A stretch of 21,880 nucleotides of DNA, taken from a virus. Numbering within the stretch: the first letter of the stretch is position 1; each line of letters starts with the position of its first letter. The stretch covers positions 1 through 21,880 of IMG/VR virus record IMGVR_UViG_3300008116_000341, one strand, 5' to 3'. The position numbers and the translations under genes are program-made. The notes beneath the pieces were generated by a model, which was given only the letters and a program-made list of their open reading frames with translations, was not told the origin of the DNA and did not search any database. Positions 15,957-21,880 of the stretch are shown here, piece after piece.

Positions 15957-16434
15957 GGCAAAGCATACAGCACACAAGGTCGGCGGGCCAGTTCGTAATA
16001 CCGCTGTGGAAAAATCGGTTTGATACCCGAACACGTAACATATTGATTGTGGCGAACCCTAACAGTTGATATAGAATGCTTGCTGTCATTCAAAAACACC
16101 GCTGCTCCTAAAAACCGTAATCACTGGAACGAGGATACGGGTAGAAAAATAGTTTCTACACTATAAAACAAAATTATAGGTTATAAACTATATTTCGATG
16201 TCGACGCAGGTAGGGAAAAGGTCAGAGTCCCTGGAGTTGGTGTATAAACAAAAAACCTGCTTCCAATGTCTTGGCTGGTGATACTCACAGAAAGTTTTCA
16301 AGACGACGGGACCGTAACAGGTTCCGTCTGACCAGATTAATCTACAGAAAATTTATACACTTCGTGCTTATATAATTAAAAAAAAGATTATGTATTGAGC
16401 GTAAGCGAAGATACAGATGAACGCAGTTCATCTT
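15957..16434 (+). ncRNA. Candidate structured non-coding RNA (unrecognised class)
   Basis: This stretch has no plausible reading frame, is richer in G+C than much of its surroundings, and folds into consecutive helices. Clear stems: 15981-15986/16001-16006; 16141-16147/16153-16159 (7 bp); 16161-16166/16174-16179; 16206-16211/16255-16260, abutting 16212-16216/16228-16232; 16268-16273/16299-16304, abutting 16305-16313/16320-16328 (9 bp); 16361-16363 plus 16366-16370 with 16402-16409 (8 bp, 2-base bulge); 16371-16376/16387-16392; 16415-16422/16426-16433 (8 bp, GCA loop). In addition 16240-16248 pairs perfectly with 16352-16360, forming a pseudoknot around the 16206/16260 stem. Three stems contain G-U pairs that would be C-A mismatches on the other strand, which supports the plus strand. 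I do not recognise tRNA, tmRNA, RNase P or a group I intron. Ends are approximate. Confidence 0.7.
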
Positions 16435-16439
16435 GCTAT

Positions 16440-16447
16440 GATAAATA
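16440..16447 (+). promoter_or_regulatory. Late-type promoter for the candidate internal protein
   Basis: GATAAATA fits the NATAAATA late -10 element of marine T4-like phages. It starts 7 bases after the last RNA hairpin, and its end is 26 bases before the ATG at 16474. The predicted start site near 16453 leaves a leader carrying AGGA. This indicates that the gene is expressed late and separately from the structured RNA. Confidence 0.6.
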
Positions 16448-16473
16448 AAATAAATCATTTAGGATCTAATAAA

Positions 16474-17016
16474 ATGAAAATCAATCAAGTTATCTCTGAA
16501 TCAGAATTAGATGAAGCAATTCCATTTACTAAACAATGGAAACAAGACAGAAAAGTAGGTAAAAATATCAAAGCCGATGCTGGACAAATAACTGCTGATC
16601 TCAAAACTTGGATGAAACATAGTAGATTACCAAACATTACTATTGATCAATTTAAAAATTTCTTAGATCAAAAAGGACTTGATCCAGCCACTGTTGATAG
16701 TATTGCTGGAGATCGTACAAGTGGCAACACAGGTACAGAACCCGATGCTCCTTTAACTTCTGCAGAAGTTAAACAATACGTTGACAAAGCTGTTAGAGCA
16801 GCGTTCCAATCTGCTGGTCCCGGATCGAGAAAAAGTAGATATGCTAGACCTTCTACTCCACCTGCTACAGGAGCAGGTAATCCGCCACCAGGTGGTAACC
16901 CACCACCGCCATCAGGTGGTAACCCACCACCGCCATCTGGCGGTGCTCCTGATATAACAGCCTTTGTTAATAGTTTAACACCTCAACAAAAAGCTGCACT
17001 AAAAGCAAGACTTTAA
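16474..17016 (+). CDS. Small proline-rich protein with a T4-like capsid-targeting N-terminus (candidate internal protein)
   Basis: A 180-residue protein. The N-terminus MKINQVISE-SELDE-A resembles the T4 capsid-targeting sequence MKTYQEFIAE-A found on internal proteins, which is cut by the prohead protease gp21 after (I/L)-x-E. Two such sites are visible, after E9 and after E14. Next come a basic helical region (about 20-75), a stretch with DAPLTSAEVKQYVDKAVRAA, a basic patch (RKSRYARP), a low-complexity PPPPSGG linker (about 133-158) and a final helix with DITAFVNSLTPQQKAALKA. There is no signal peptide or membrane segment. The frame is open upstream to 16417, but the ATG at 16474 has AGGA and a late promoter, and the upstream part is the RNA's last hairpin. 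It ends directly against the oppositely directed gp51-like frame. Confidence 0.7.
   Translation: MKINQVISESELDEAIPFTKQWKQDRKVGKNIKADAGQITADLKTWMKHSRLPNITIDQFKNFLDQKGLDPATVDSIAGDRTSGNTGTEPDAPLTSAEVKQYVDKAVRAAFQSAGPGSRKSRYARPSTPPATGAGNPPPGGNPPPPSGGNPPPPSGGAPDITAFVNSLTPQQKAALKARL
16890..16937 (+). repeat. Perfect 24-bp tandem duplication encoding GGNPPPPS
   Basis: Positions 16890-16913 and 16914-16937 are identical. Each unit adds eight residues (GGNPPPPS) to the proline-rich linker. A degenerate earlier copy (GAGNPPPG) precedes them. The repeat keeps frame, so linker length could vary between related phages by slippage. Confidence 0.9.
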
Positions 17017-17247
17017 TTAAAAGAACGGTTGTCCGGTTTTCTTAGAAGTTTCTAAATTGTCCTTGACAATGTTTGATAATATTTCTCTATCTTCGAATGA
17101 CAGATCGAAGGCCTCTGTAACAGATAAGCCTCCTCTCATGTACCAACACAATTTGTACAAGTCGTGTTTTAGTTGTTTTGACTCTTGTTCGAGGATCTCA
17201 ACTTGTTTTAGAATTTCTTCTAATGGTAAAGTTAAGATCCTTTGCCG
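17017..17247 (-). CDS. gp51: gp51-like domain in the -1 frame of gp26, probably made by ribosomal frameshifting
   Basis: From 17247 to the TAA at 17019-17017 there are 76 codons of conserved-looking protein: a coiled-coil start (EEILKQVEILEQESKQLKHD), then LYKLCWYMRGGLSVTEAFDL, FEDREILSNI and a KKTGQPFF end. I associate this with the small gp51-like tail/hub assembly proteins of marine T4-like phages. No ATG, GTG or TTG precedes the conserved part; the only TTG and ATG codons fall inside it. The frame is exactly -1 to gp26 and opens upstream through the T-TTT-TTC heptamer at 17253-17247. Frameshifting there would give a fusion of about 359 residues. Initiation at a rare ATC or ATT is the alternative. 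It converges with the internal-protein gene, stop to stop. Confidence 0.7.
   Translation of the reverse strand, partial: RQRILTLPLEEILKQVEILEQESKQLKHDLYKLCWYMRGGLSVTEAFDLSFEDREILSNIVKDNLETSKKTGQPFF
17021..17043. terminator. Weak hairpin at the convergent gene ends
   Basis: AACGG-TTGT-CCG(G)TT followed by TTCTT lies where two converging genes meet, and the other strand also runs into a T-rich stretch. The stem is only 5 bp with a bulged base, so it is a poor intrinsic terminator. It is listed because nothing better separates the two transcripts. Confidence 0.25.
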
Positions 17248-18095
17248 AAAAAACTTGCTTGATCAAATGTGATTGGAATTTCTAAAAATTCTGGTGCACC
17301 GCGTTCAACATCTTCGGGAGGCAGTGTTGTTTTAAATGGTCTAATAGTAAACTTGTTTCTTTGATTTTCAATGTGCTTGACAATTGCATAATAGATTTTT
17401 TTGTCAGCATTGTCAATGAATTCACTTATATAATTTTTATTAACAACAGCATCGTCATTGTTATAACGAATTGAAACAATACTGTTTTTTACCAGTTCGA
17501 TGTTGATGTTTGTGAGTTTTTCAAAACTTTCTCTAATTCTTGTTAACTTATCTTCTTCACTGATGTTGTTGTTTTTCAATAGAGAAAATATACGTTGTTC
17601 TTCGAACGTTTTGATTGAAATGTCGTTTGAAGATTTATAAGAAATCGGTTGTATTTCAATTTGAAACTCATCAACTACAACAATATTATCAAAGGAAGCA
17701 GTCATAAATTGATCCATTACTGTTCTTAGATCAATTTCGAATCCACGCTCTTCGTTTATACCTGGAACAGTGATGGTTAAGTCCATTTTTTCACCATAGG
17801 TTGCAATTCTAATTGCAATCAAGATAACATCCAAATCAATGTTTGGAACTTTCCATGCATCTTTGATATTTGGAATACAACTTTGAATTACATCAACAGT
17901 TGCTTGACCGTTGAGTAATGCATCTGGAGTTTTATATGACAGTTCGTCTTTTGCAGTCATAGAAAGCACAGGGTATTCACCCGATTCTGTTTTTTCCAGT
18001 GCATTGCCGTACCACAATCCTTCACTCGGTAGACGTATATAAATTTTAGGCTGTCTGAAATGCTTTGATAGAGGATTTGCGCTTTGGGGAACCAT
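17232..18095 (-). CDS. gp26: gp26-like baseplate hub / tail assembly protein
   Basis: A 287-residue protein resembling the T4_baseplate (gp26-type) proteins of marine T4-like phages: KIYIRLPSEGLWYGN near the start, PVLSMTAKDELSYKTPDALLNG, then IQSCIPNIKD and DVILIAIRIATYGEKM, and the closing APEFLEIPITFDQASFF. In T4, genes 26 and 51 act in hub assembly just upstream of the hub and tape-measure genes. Length exceeds T4 gp26 (208). The ATG at 18095 is preceded by CAGGAGATAATA, a good ribosome binding site. It is divergent from the tape-measure gene across a 71-base gap. Near its end the FF codons form the slippery heptamer leading into the gp51-like frame, so it probably makes a short and a long product. 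Confidence 0.8.
   Translation of the reverse strand: MVPQSANPLSKHFRQPKIYIRLPSEGLWYGNALEKTESGEYPVLSMTAKDELSYKTPDALLNGQATVDVIQSCIPNIKDAWKVPNIDLDVILIAIRIATYGEKMDLTITVPGINEERGFEIDLRTVMDQFMTASFDNIVVVDEFQIEIQPISYKSSNDISIKTFEEQRIFSLLKNNNISEEDKLTRIRESFEKLTNINIELVKNSIVSIRYNNDDAVVNKNYISEFIDNADKKIYYAIVKHIENQRNKFTIRPFKTTLPPEDVERGAPEFLEIPITFDQASFFGKGS
17247..17253 (-). promoter_or_regulatory. Slippery heptamer for -1 frameshifting (T-TTT-TTC)
   Basis: In the gp26 frame the heptamer is read as ..T TTT TTC, the X-XXY-YYZ arrangement needed for tandem slippage, five codons before the gp26 stop. One tRNA-Phe reads both codons and can re-pair on TTT TTT. After slippage the next codon is CGG, which continues into the gp51-like frame. 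A perfect 6-bp hairpin with a GAAA loop (17223-17208) lies 23 bases downstream, farther than usual for a stimulator. Confidence 0.6.
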
Positions 18096-18106
18096 TATTA
18101 TCTCCT

Positions 18107-18114
18107 GATAAATA
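18107..18114 (+). promoter_or_regulatory. Late-type promoter for the tape-measure gene
   Basis: GATAAATA fits NATAAATA and lies 52 bases before the ATG at 18167, directed rightward. It overlaps the ribosome binding site region of the leftward gp26-like gene, so the two late transcripts start from one short divergent gap. A TATAAT on the minus strand (18139-18134) could serve gp26, but it lacks a good -35. Confidence 0.55.
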
Positions 18115-18166
18115 TAATGTATATATCTCTCAAATTATATGCGTAGTTTATGTTTTGGAATAATCA

Positions 18167-20557
18167 ATGGCTGAAAGAGTTAGTATAAAAGGTGGTGATC
18201 TCGACGGTTCTCTGTTAGAGAACGCTGCTAGCGAAGCAACATTAGTCTTGCTTAAAGAAGCAATGGAAAAATTAGCAAAACAATCTGGTGCTAGCACTAG
18301 CAGTGCCAATAGAGGATTACGTGATTTAAGAGATGCTTCTGAAGATACTGCCGAAGAAGTTGATGACCTTGGTAGTAGTTTAAGTGTTTTAACAACAAGT
18401 GTTGCGGTTGTTGGCAAAGCATTTATGGGCGTATTTAAAATTATTGGCGGTCTTGGTACTGCTGTTGGTAGTGGCATAACTGCATTCAGTCAATTTACTG
18501 AAATGATGATTACTTCTCCGCCAACGATTACAGACTTTACTGGTGCTATTGAAGATAGCAGATTAAACATCTTAGGATTAGGTACTGCGGTCAACGTTCT
18601 TACTAAACTTGTTTATGGAAACTATACAACATTTCAAGATCTAAGCAAAAGCGGTATACAACTTGGTGGCATGGTTGGAAGTTTAACCGAGATGTATGCT
18701 GGTTCCGGACAGTCACTCGAAGGAATGGCTGCTAGTCTTGCTGCTAATTCTGAACAACTAGCAATGCTTGGTACAGCATCAAAAGGCGCTAGAACTGCGA
18801 TGATTTTAAATCAACGAGCATTTAATAATAACAAAAATGTTCTTGCAGCCTGGGGAATGAGTTTTTCCGAACAAGGTGAAATATTCACAGAATTTCTTGC
18901 TCAAAATGCTATTGCACTAAGAAGAAGAACTATTACTGAATCTGATGTAACGAATATGAGTCAAGGTTATGCTATTAATTTAAGAAAACTTTCTGAGTTA
19001 ACAGGTAAGCAAGTAGACGAAATTCAAGGTGAATTAGAAAAAGCTAATTTACACAAAGGGTTCGAAGCGTTTATTGCAGGCATAGACGATCCTGCTTTAC
19101 AAGACAAGTATAAGAGACTAATTGAAGAATATGGTGCTACATTTGGAGACTCGGGTAGAGAACTTGCAATGGCAACTATTATGGGAGTTTCACCTTTAAC
19201 TGAAGGCTCTCAAAAGATGGCGGCAGTTATGCCAGACATTCAATCTGCACTTGAAAGTCAAAAGCAATCTGCACAAACCTTTGCTGGATCAACAGACGAG
19301 TTTATGGGCACTGTTCGAGAACAAAATCATAATCTAGCAATAAGTTTACAAAGTTGGATAGATGAAAATGCACAACTTGCTGCTATTTTAAGTATGAAAG
19401 GTAGCCCAATTGGTGACGCATTTAATGCAATTATAAACGGTTTAAATATATATTCTGGAGATATTGATTCACTGGGTGGTAAATTAGATCCTGCTGCTGA
19501 AGCAATACTTACATTTGACACTGCAACACAAGGTGTTAGAGACTCACTATCAAAAATGGTAACTTCGTTCTTTGGAAACGAAGCAGTTATGAGCGGACTT
19601 GACAAATTTGGTCAATGGGTTGAATACTATACACCTATTATAACAACAGAACTTGAAAATTTTGCAACGTGGTTGCAAGGATTTGATCCAACACTTTATA
19701 ATCCATTTGATGAACAAGGTAGACAAAACATCTATGATGCTTTTTGGGATGCTATGAAAACTGTTGGTGAAACTATTTCTGGTTGGTGGAACAGTGAAAC
19801 CGGTTTAGCATTAAGAAATAACATTGCAGACTTCTTCGAAGGCTTAGTACGAACTATTGAAGATATGTTCGTTAATAGTACGACCTTGAACACTTTGTTA
19901 GGTATTGACAGAGAAGAAGTTGCAAACAGACAAGCAACTACAGGTGGTAACATTGATGTAGAAAATGCACTAACCGCAGCACTTGGTAAAGGATTTTGGA
20001 ACGTATCAGAAGTTGCTGGTGTAGAATCTGTTGGTGGTAAAGAAACCTACGATAAGTTAATGCAACATCTAGGTGATAGTGCTGACGACTATTGGACAAT
20101 GAATGGAAGAATAGAAGCAGCACTTGAATCTCTTGGCGCAAAATACGAAGCAGGAACAGCGACTGAAGAAGAAAGACAACTTTTTGCAAAAACTATTGCT
20201 AATTTAACTGATCCAAATAAAGCTCCTATAGCTTATCGACCCGGTAATCCAGCAGTGCCTGCACCTGATATTAATCGTCGACAGATTGGGACTTATAGGT
20301 CAACTGGATTACCAGCAGAGCCAAACAATGCAATAACACAGATTCATCAAGGCGAAAGAGTGTTGAATCCACAAGAAACTCAAGTTTATAATAATTTAAA
20401 TAATATTCAATCGCAATTGGTTAAAAAAGTAGAAGAGTTAAATACAAGTATGCTAAAAGCAGTAGATTTATTACAAGATTCTGTCAATGTAGCAAGACAG
20501 ACTACAAGATCAATTAAAAGTTTAGGAACAGATGCAATGAGAGGTGTTGGTAGATGA
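18167..20557 (+). CDS. Tail tape-measure protein (gp29 counterpart)
   Basis: A 796-residue protein with the layout of tail tape measures. It has a helical, charged N-terminus; a hydrophobic Gly/Ala/Val stretch at about 72-108 that could enter the membrane on injection; a long mainly helical middle (for example LGTASKGARTAMILNQRAF, TITESDVTNMSQGYAINLRK); and a C-terminus with QIHQGERVLNPQET, a phrase common at tape-measure ends, followed by a coiled coil. It would set tail length and occupy the tube lumen, the job gp29 (590 residues) does in T4. The start has GGAA 7 bases upstream. Its stop overlaps the portal start (ATGA). The adjacent gp26/gp51-like frameshift pair supports the call. Direct homology to gp29 is not visible by eye. 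Confidence 0.8.
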   Translation: MAERVSIKGGDLDGSLLENAASEATLVLLKEAMEKLAKQSGASTSSANRGLRDLRDASEDTAEEVDDLGSSLSVLTTSVAVVGKAFMGVFKIIGGLGTAVGSGITAFSQFTEMMITSPPTITDFTGAIEDSRLNILGLGTAVNVLTKLVYGNYTTFQDLSKSGIQLGGMVGSLTEMYAGSGQSLEGMAASLAANSEQLAMLGTASKGARTAMILNQRAFNNNKNVLAAWGMSFSEQGEIFTEFLAQNAIALRRRTITESDVTNMSQGYAINLRKLSELTGKQVDEIQGELEKANLHKGFEAFIAGIDDPALQDKYKRLIEEYGATFGDSGRELAMATIMGVSPLTEGSQKMAAVMPDIQSALESQKQSAQTFAGSTDEFMGTVREQNHNLAISLQSWIDENAQLAAILSMKGSPIGDAFNAIINGLNIYSGDIDSLGGKLDPAAEAILTFDTATQGVRDSLSKMVTSFFGNEAVMSGLDKFGQWVEYYTPIITTELENFATWLQGFDPTLYNPFDEQGRQNIYDAFWDAMKTVGETISGWWNSETGLALRNNIADFFEGLVRTIEDMFVNSTTLNTLLGIDREEVANRQATTGGNIDVENALTAALGKGFWNVSEVAGVESVGGKETYDKLMQHLGDSADDYWTMNGRIEAALESLGAKYEAGTATEEERQLFAKTIANLTDPNKAPIAYRPGNPAVPAPDINRRQIGTYRSTGLPAEPNNAITQIHQGERVLNPQETQVYNNLNNIQSQLVKKVEELNTSMLKAVDLLQDSVNVARQTTRSIKSLGTDAMRGVGR

Positions 20558-21880
20558 GTTGGAAAAAGTATTTTACCCCCGTTCCTACAAATATGAATGT
20601 AAGCGGAAGTTATTCGCCGTTTAGTTTTGCACGAGGTACCGGAGTAGGACCTGCTGCTACAAACTATAGCAGTCACCTGCCAGATGTTTATGTTGGATCA
20701 CCTAATCGTATTGAACGCTACGGTCAATACAACACCATGGACAATGACAGTGAAGTTAATGCAGCATTGGATATTCTTGCTGAATTCTGTACTCAAGTGA
20801 ACAAAGAAAACAATACACCTTTCCGTATTCAGTTTAACAGTCCTGCAACCAACACAGAAATTACAGTTCTAGCACAATACCTAAAGCAGTGGTGCAAGAT
20901 CAACGAGTTTGAAACTCGTATGTTTAAAATTATTCGTAACGTTTTTAAATATGGCGATCAATTTTTTATTCGTGATCCAGAAAATAAAAAATGGTTTCAC
21001 ATTGATCCAGCCAACCTAACAAAGATTATTGTTAACGAAAGCGAAGGCAAAAGACCTGAGCAGTATATTGTACGTGATCTAAACATTGCATTTGAAGGAT
21101 TAAGTGCAACAAAGATCAACACAACAAATGCTTACGGCCCAGGCGGAAACCAACCCGGCTATCAAACACTTGATCAGAAATACATGACAGGTAGAACACC
21201 TGATTCATCAACTAGTCGTTTTATGAATGAGTCAAACGAAACAGCAATTGATGCAGAACATGTTGTTCATCTAAGTCTAAGCGAAGGTCTAGACAACAAT
21301 TTTCCTTTTGGCAACAGTTTACTTGAAACTATCTTTAAAGTTTATAAACAAAAAGAACTGCTGGAAGATGCTATTATTATCTATCGTGTACAACGTGCGC
21401 CAGAACGCAGAGTATTCTATGTTGACGTAGGTAACATGCCCAGTCACCTTGCAATGCAGTTTGTTGAAAGAGTTAAAACAGAAATTCACCAAAGAAGAAT
21501 ACCAAGTAAAACTGGCGGCGGCGCTAACATTATTGATAGCACATACAACCCACTGAGTATCAATGAAGATTACTTCTTCCCTCAAACTGCTGAAGGTAGA
21601 GGAAGTAAAGTTGAAACACTACCAGGCGGTACTAACCTAGGAGAGATTGATGATTTACGATACTTCACTAATAAGTTATTACGCGGACTACGTATCCCAA
21701 GTTCGTACCTTCCAACTGGCGCTGATGATGCAAACAGTCAATACAATGACGGCCGTGTTGGAACAGCATACATTCAAGAACTACGTTTCAACAATTACTG
21801 CGAACGTTTGCAAACCTTAGTATCAGAAATTTTCAACAGAGAGTTTAAACTTTATCTAACACAAAAAGGTGTAAACATTG
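20554..21880 (+). CDS. gp20: Portal vertex protein gp20 (truncated by the window end)
   Basis: The frame runs 442 codons from an ATG at 20554 that overlaps the tape-measure stop (ATGA) to the window edge, so the C-terminus is missing (T4 gp20 has 524 residues). gp20 forms the dodecameric portal through which DNA is packaged and to which the neck attaches. Conserved portal phrases are visible: RYGQYNTMDNDSEVNAALDI, IRNVFKYGDQFF, EDAIIIYRVQRAPERRVFYVDVGNMP (in part), FVERVKTEIHQRR, INEDYFFPQTAEGRGSKVE (in part), GGTNLGEIDDLRYF and NKLLRGLRIPSSYLP. These are the regions used as g20 markers for marine T4-like phages. Confidence 0.96.
   Translation, partial: MSWKKYFTPVPTNMNVSGSYSPFSFARGTGVGPAATNYSSHLPDVYVGSPNRIERYGQYNTMDNDSEVNAALDILAEFCTQVNKENNTPFRIQFNSPATNTEITVLAQYLKQWCKINEFETRMFKIIRNVFKYGDQFFIRDPENKKWFHIDPANLTKIIVNESEGKRPEQYIVRDLNIAFEGLSATKINTTNAYGPGGNQPGYQTLDQKYMTGRTPDSSTSRFMNESNETAIDAEHVVHLSLSEGLDNNFPFGNSLLETIFKVYKQKELLEDAIIIYRVQRAPERRVFYVDVGNMPSHLAMQFVERVKTEIHQRRIPSKTGGGANIIDSTYNPLSINEDYFFPQTAEGRGSKVETLPGGTNLGEIDDLRYFTNKLLRGLRIPSSYLPTGADDANSQYNDGRVGTAYIQELRFNNYCERLQTLVSEIFNREFKLYLTQKGVNI

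Noticed and set aside
15914-16099. Minus-strand open frame of 61 codons across the start of the structured RNA.
   Set aside because: It has no ribosome binding site, its composition is unlike a phage protein, and it overlaps both the endonuclease gene and the RNA stems.
15957-16434. Identification of the structured region as tRNA, tmRNA, RNase P RNA or a complete group I intron.
   Set aside because: There is no cloverleaf or T-loop, no tmRNA ends, none of the conserved RNase P cores, no group I P7/G-site sequence and no split exons around it.
16417-16473. Upstream extension of the internal-protein frame to an ATG at 16417.
   Set aside because: It would run through the RNA's terminal hairpin and the late promoter; the ATG at 16474 has its own ribosome binding site and gives the capsid-targeting-like N-terminus.
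17063-17080. TTGACA followed by TTGATAAT on the plus strand.
   Set aside because: The boxes are only 6 bases apart, and the stretch is coding sequence of the gp51-like frame on the other strand.
18148-18477. Antisense open frame of 109 codons over the start of the tape-measure gene, and similar antisense frames elsewhere.
   Set aside because: These are shadows of strongly supported genes, with biased composition and no start signals.
1-21880. CRISPR arrays, insertion sequences, attachment sites or integrase genes.
   Set aside because: None was seen. The only clear tandem repeat is the in-frame 24-bp duplication in the proline-rich linker.

Overview
The window is a fragment of a tailed-phage genome of the T4-like (myovirus) type. 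Almost every gene can be matched to a T4 virion or replication function: baseplate wedge, hub and tube-cap proteins, the late sigma factor gp55, the gp46/gp47 recombination nuclease, a tape-measure protein and the portal gp20. The low G+C content, compact overlapping genes and long versions of gp6 and gp55 fit marine T4-like phages such as those of SAR11 or cyanobacteria. The host itself cannot be read from the sequence.

Layout. (1) Positions 1-11504, minus strand, read right to left: a tightly coupled baseplate run of tube cap (gp54/gp48 type), gp53, a 794-aa hub-like protein, gp5, a CHAP-like cell-wall hydrolase, gp25, gp6, and the start of a gp7-position structural protein. (2) Positions 11505-15954, plus strand: an early/middle block of gp55, gp47, gp46, a small unknown protein and a GIY-YIG endonuclease. 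Two sigma70-type promoters (TTGACA, 17-bp spacer) precede gp55 and gp47. (3) Positions 15955-16473: about 500 bases without a gene that fold into a dense set of helices, including a 9-bp long-range pseudoknot. This is a strong candidate for a structured non-coding RNA that I do not recognise. (4) Positions 16474-17016: a small protein whose N-terminus looks like a T4 capsid-targeting sequence. (5) Positions 17017-18095, minus strand: gp26-like protein, with a gp51-like domain in the -1 frame that has no ordinary start codon and is reached at an in-frame T-TTT-TTC heptamer. (6) Positions 18107-21880, plus strand: a late-type promoter, the tape-measure protein and the portal gp20, which runs off the end.

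How it fits together: host RNA polymerase would make gp55 and the gp46/47 nuclease early. gp55 would then direct late transcription from ATAAATA-type elements, seen before gp6, the candidate internal protein and the tape measure. The most interesting items are the structured RNA, the predicted programmed -1 frameshift next to the tape-measure gene (a layout like the G/GT tail chaperones of lambda), and the putative packaged internal protein beside the RNA.
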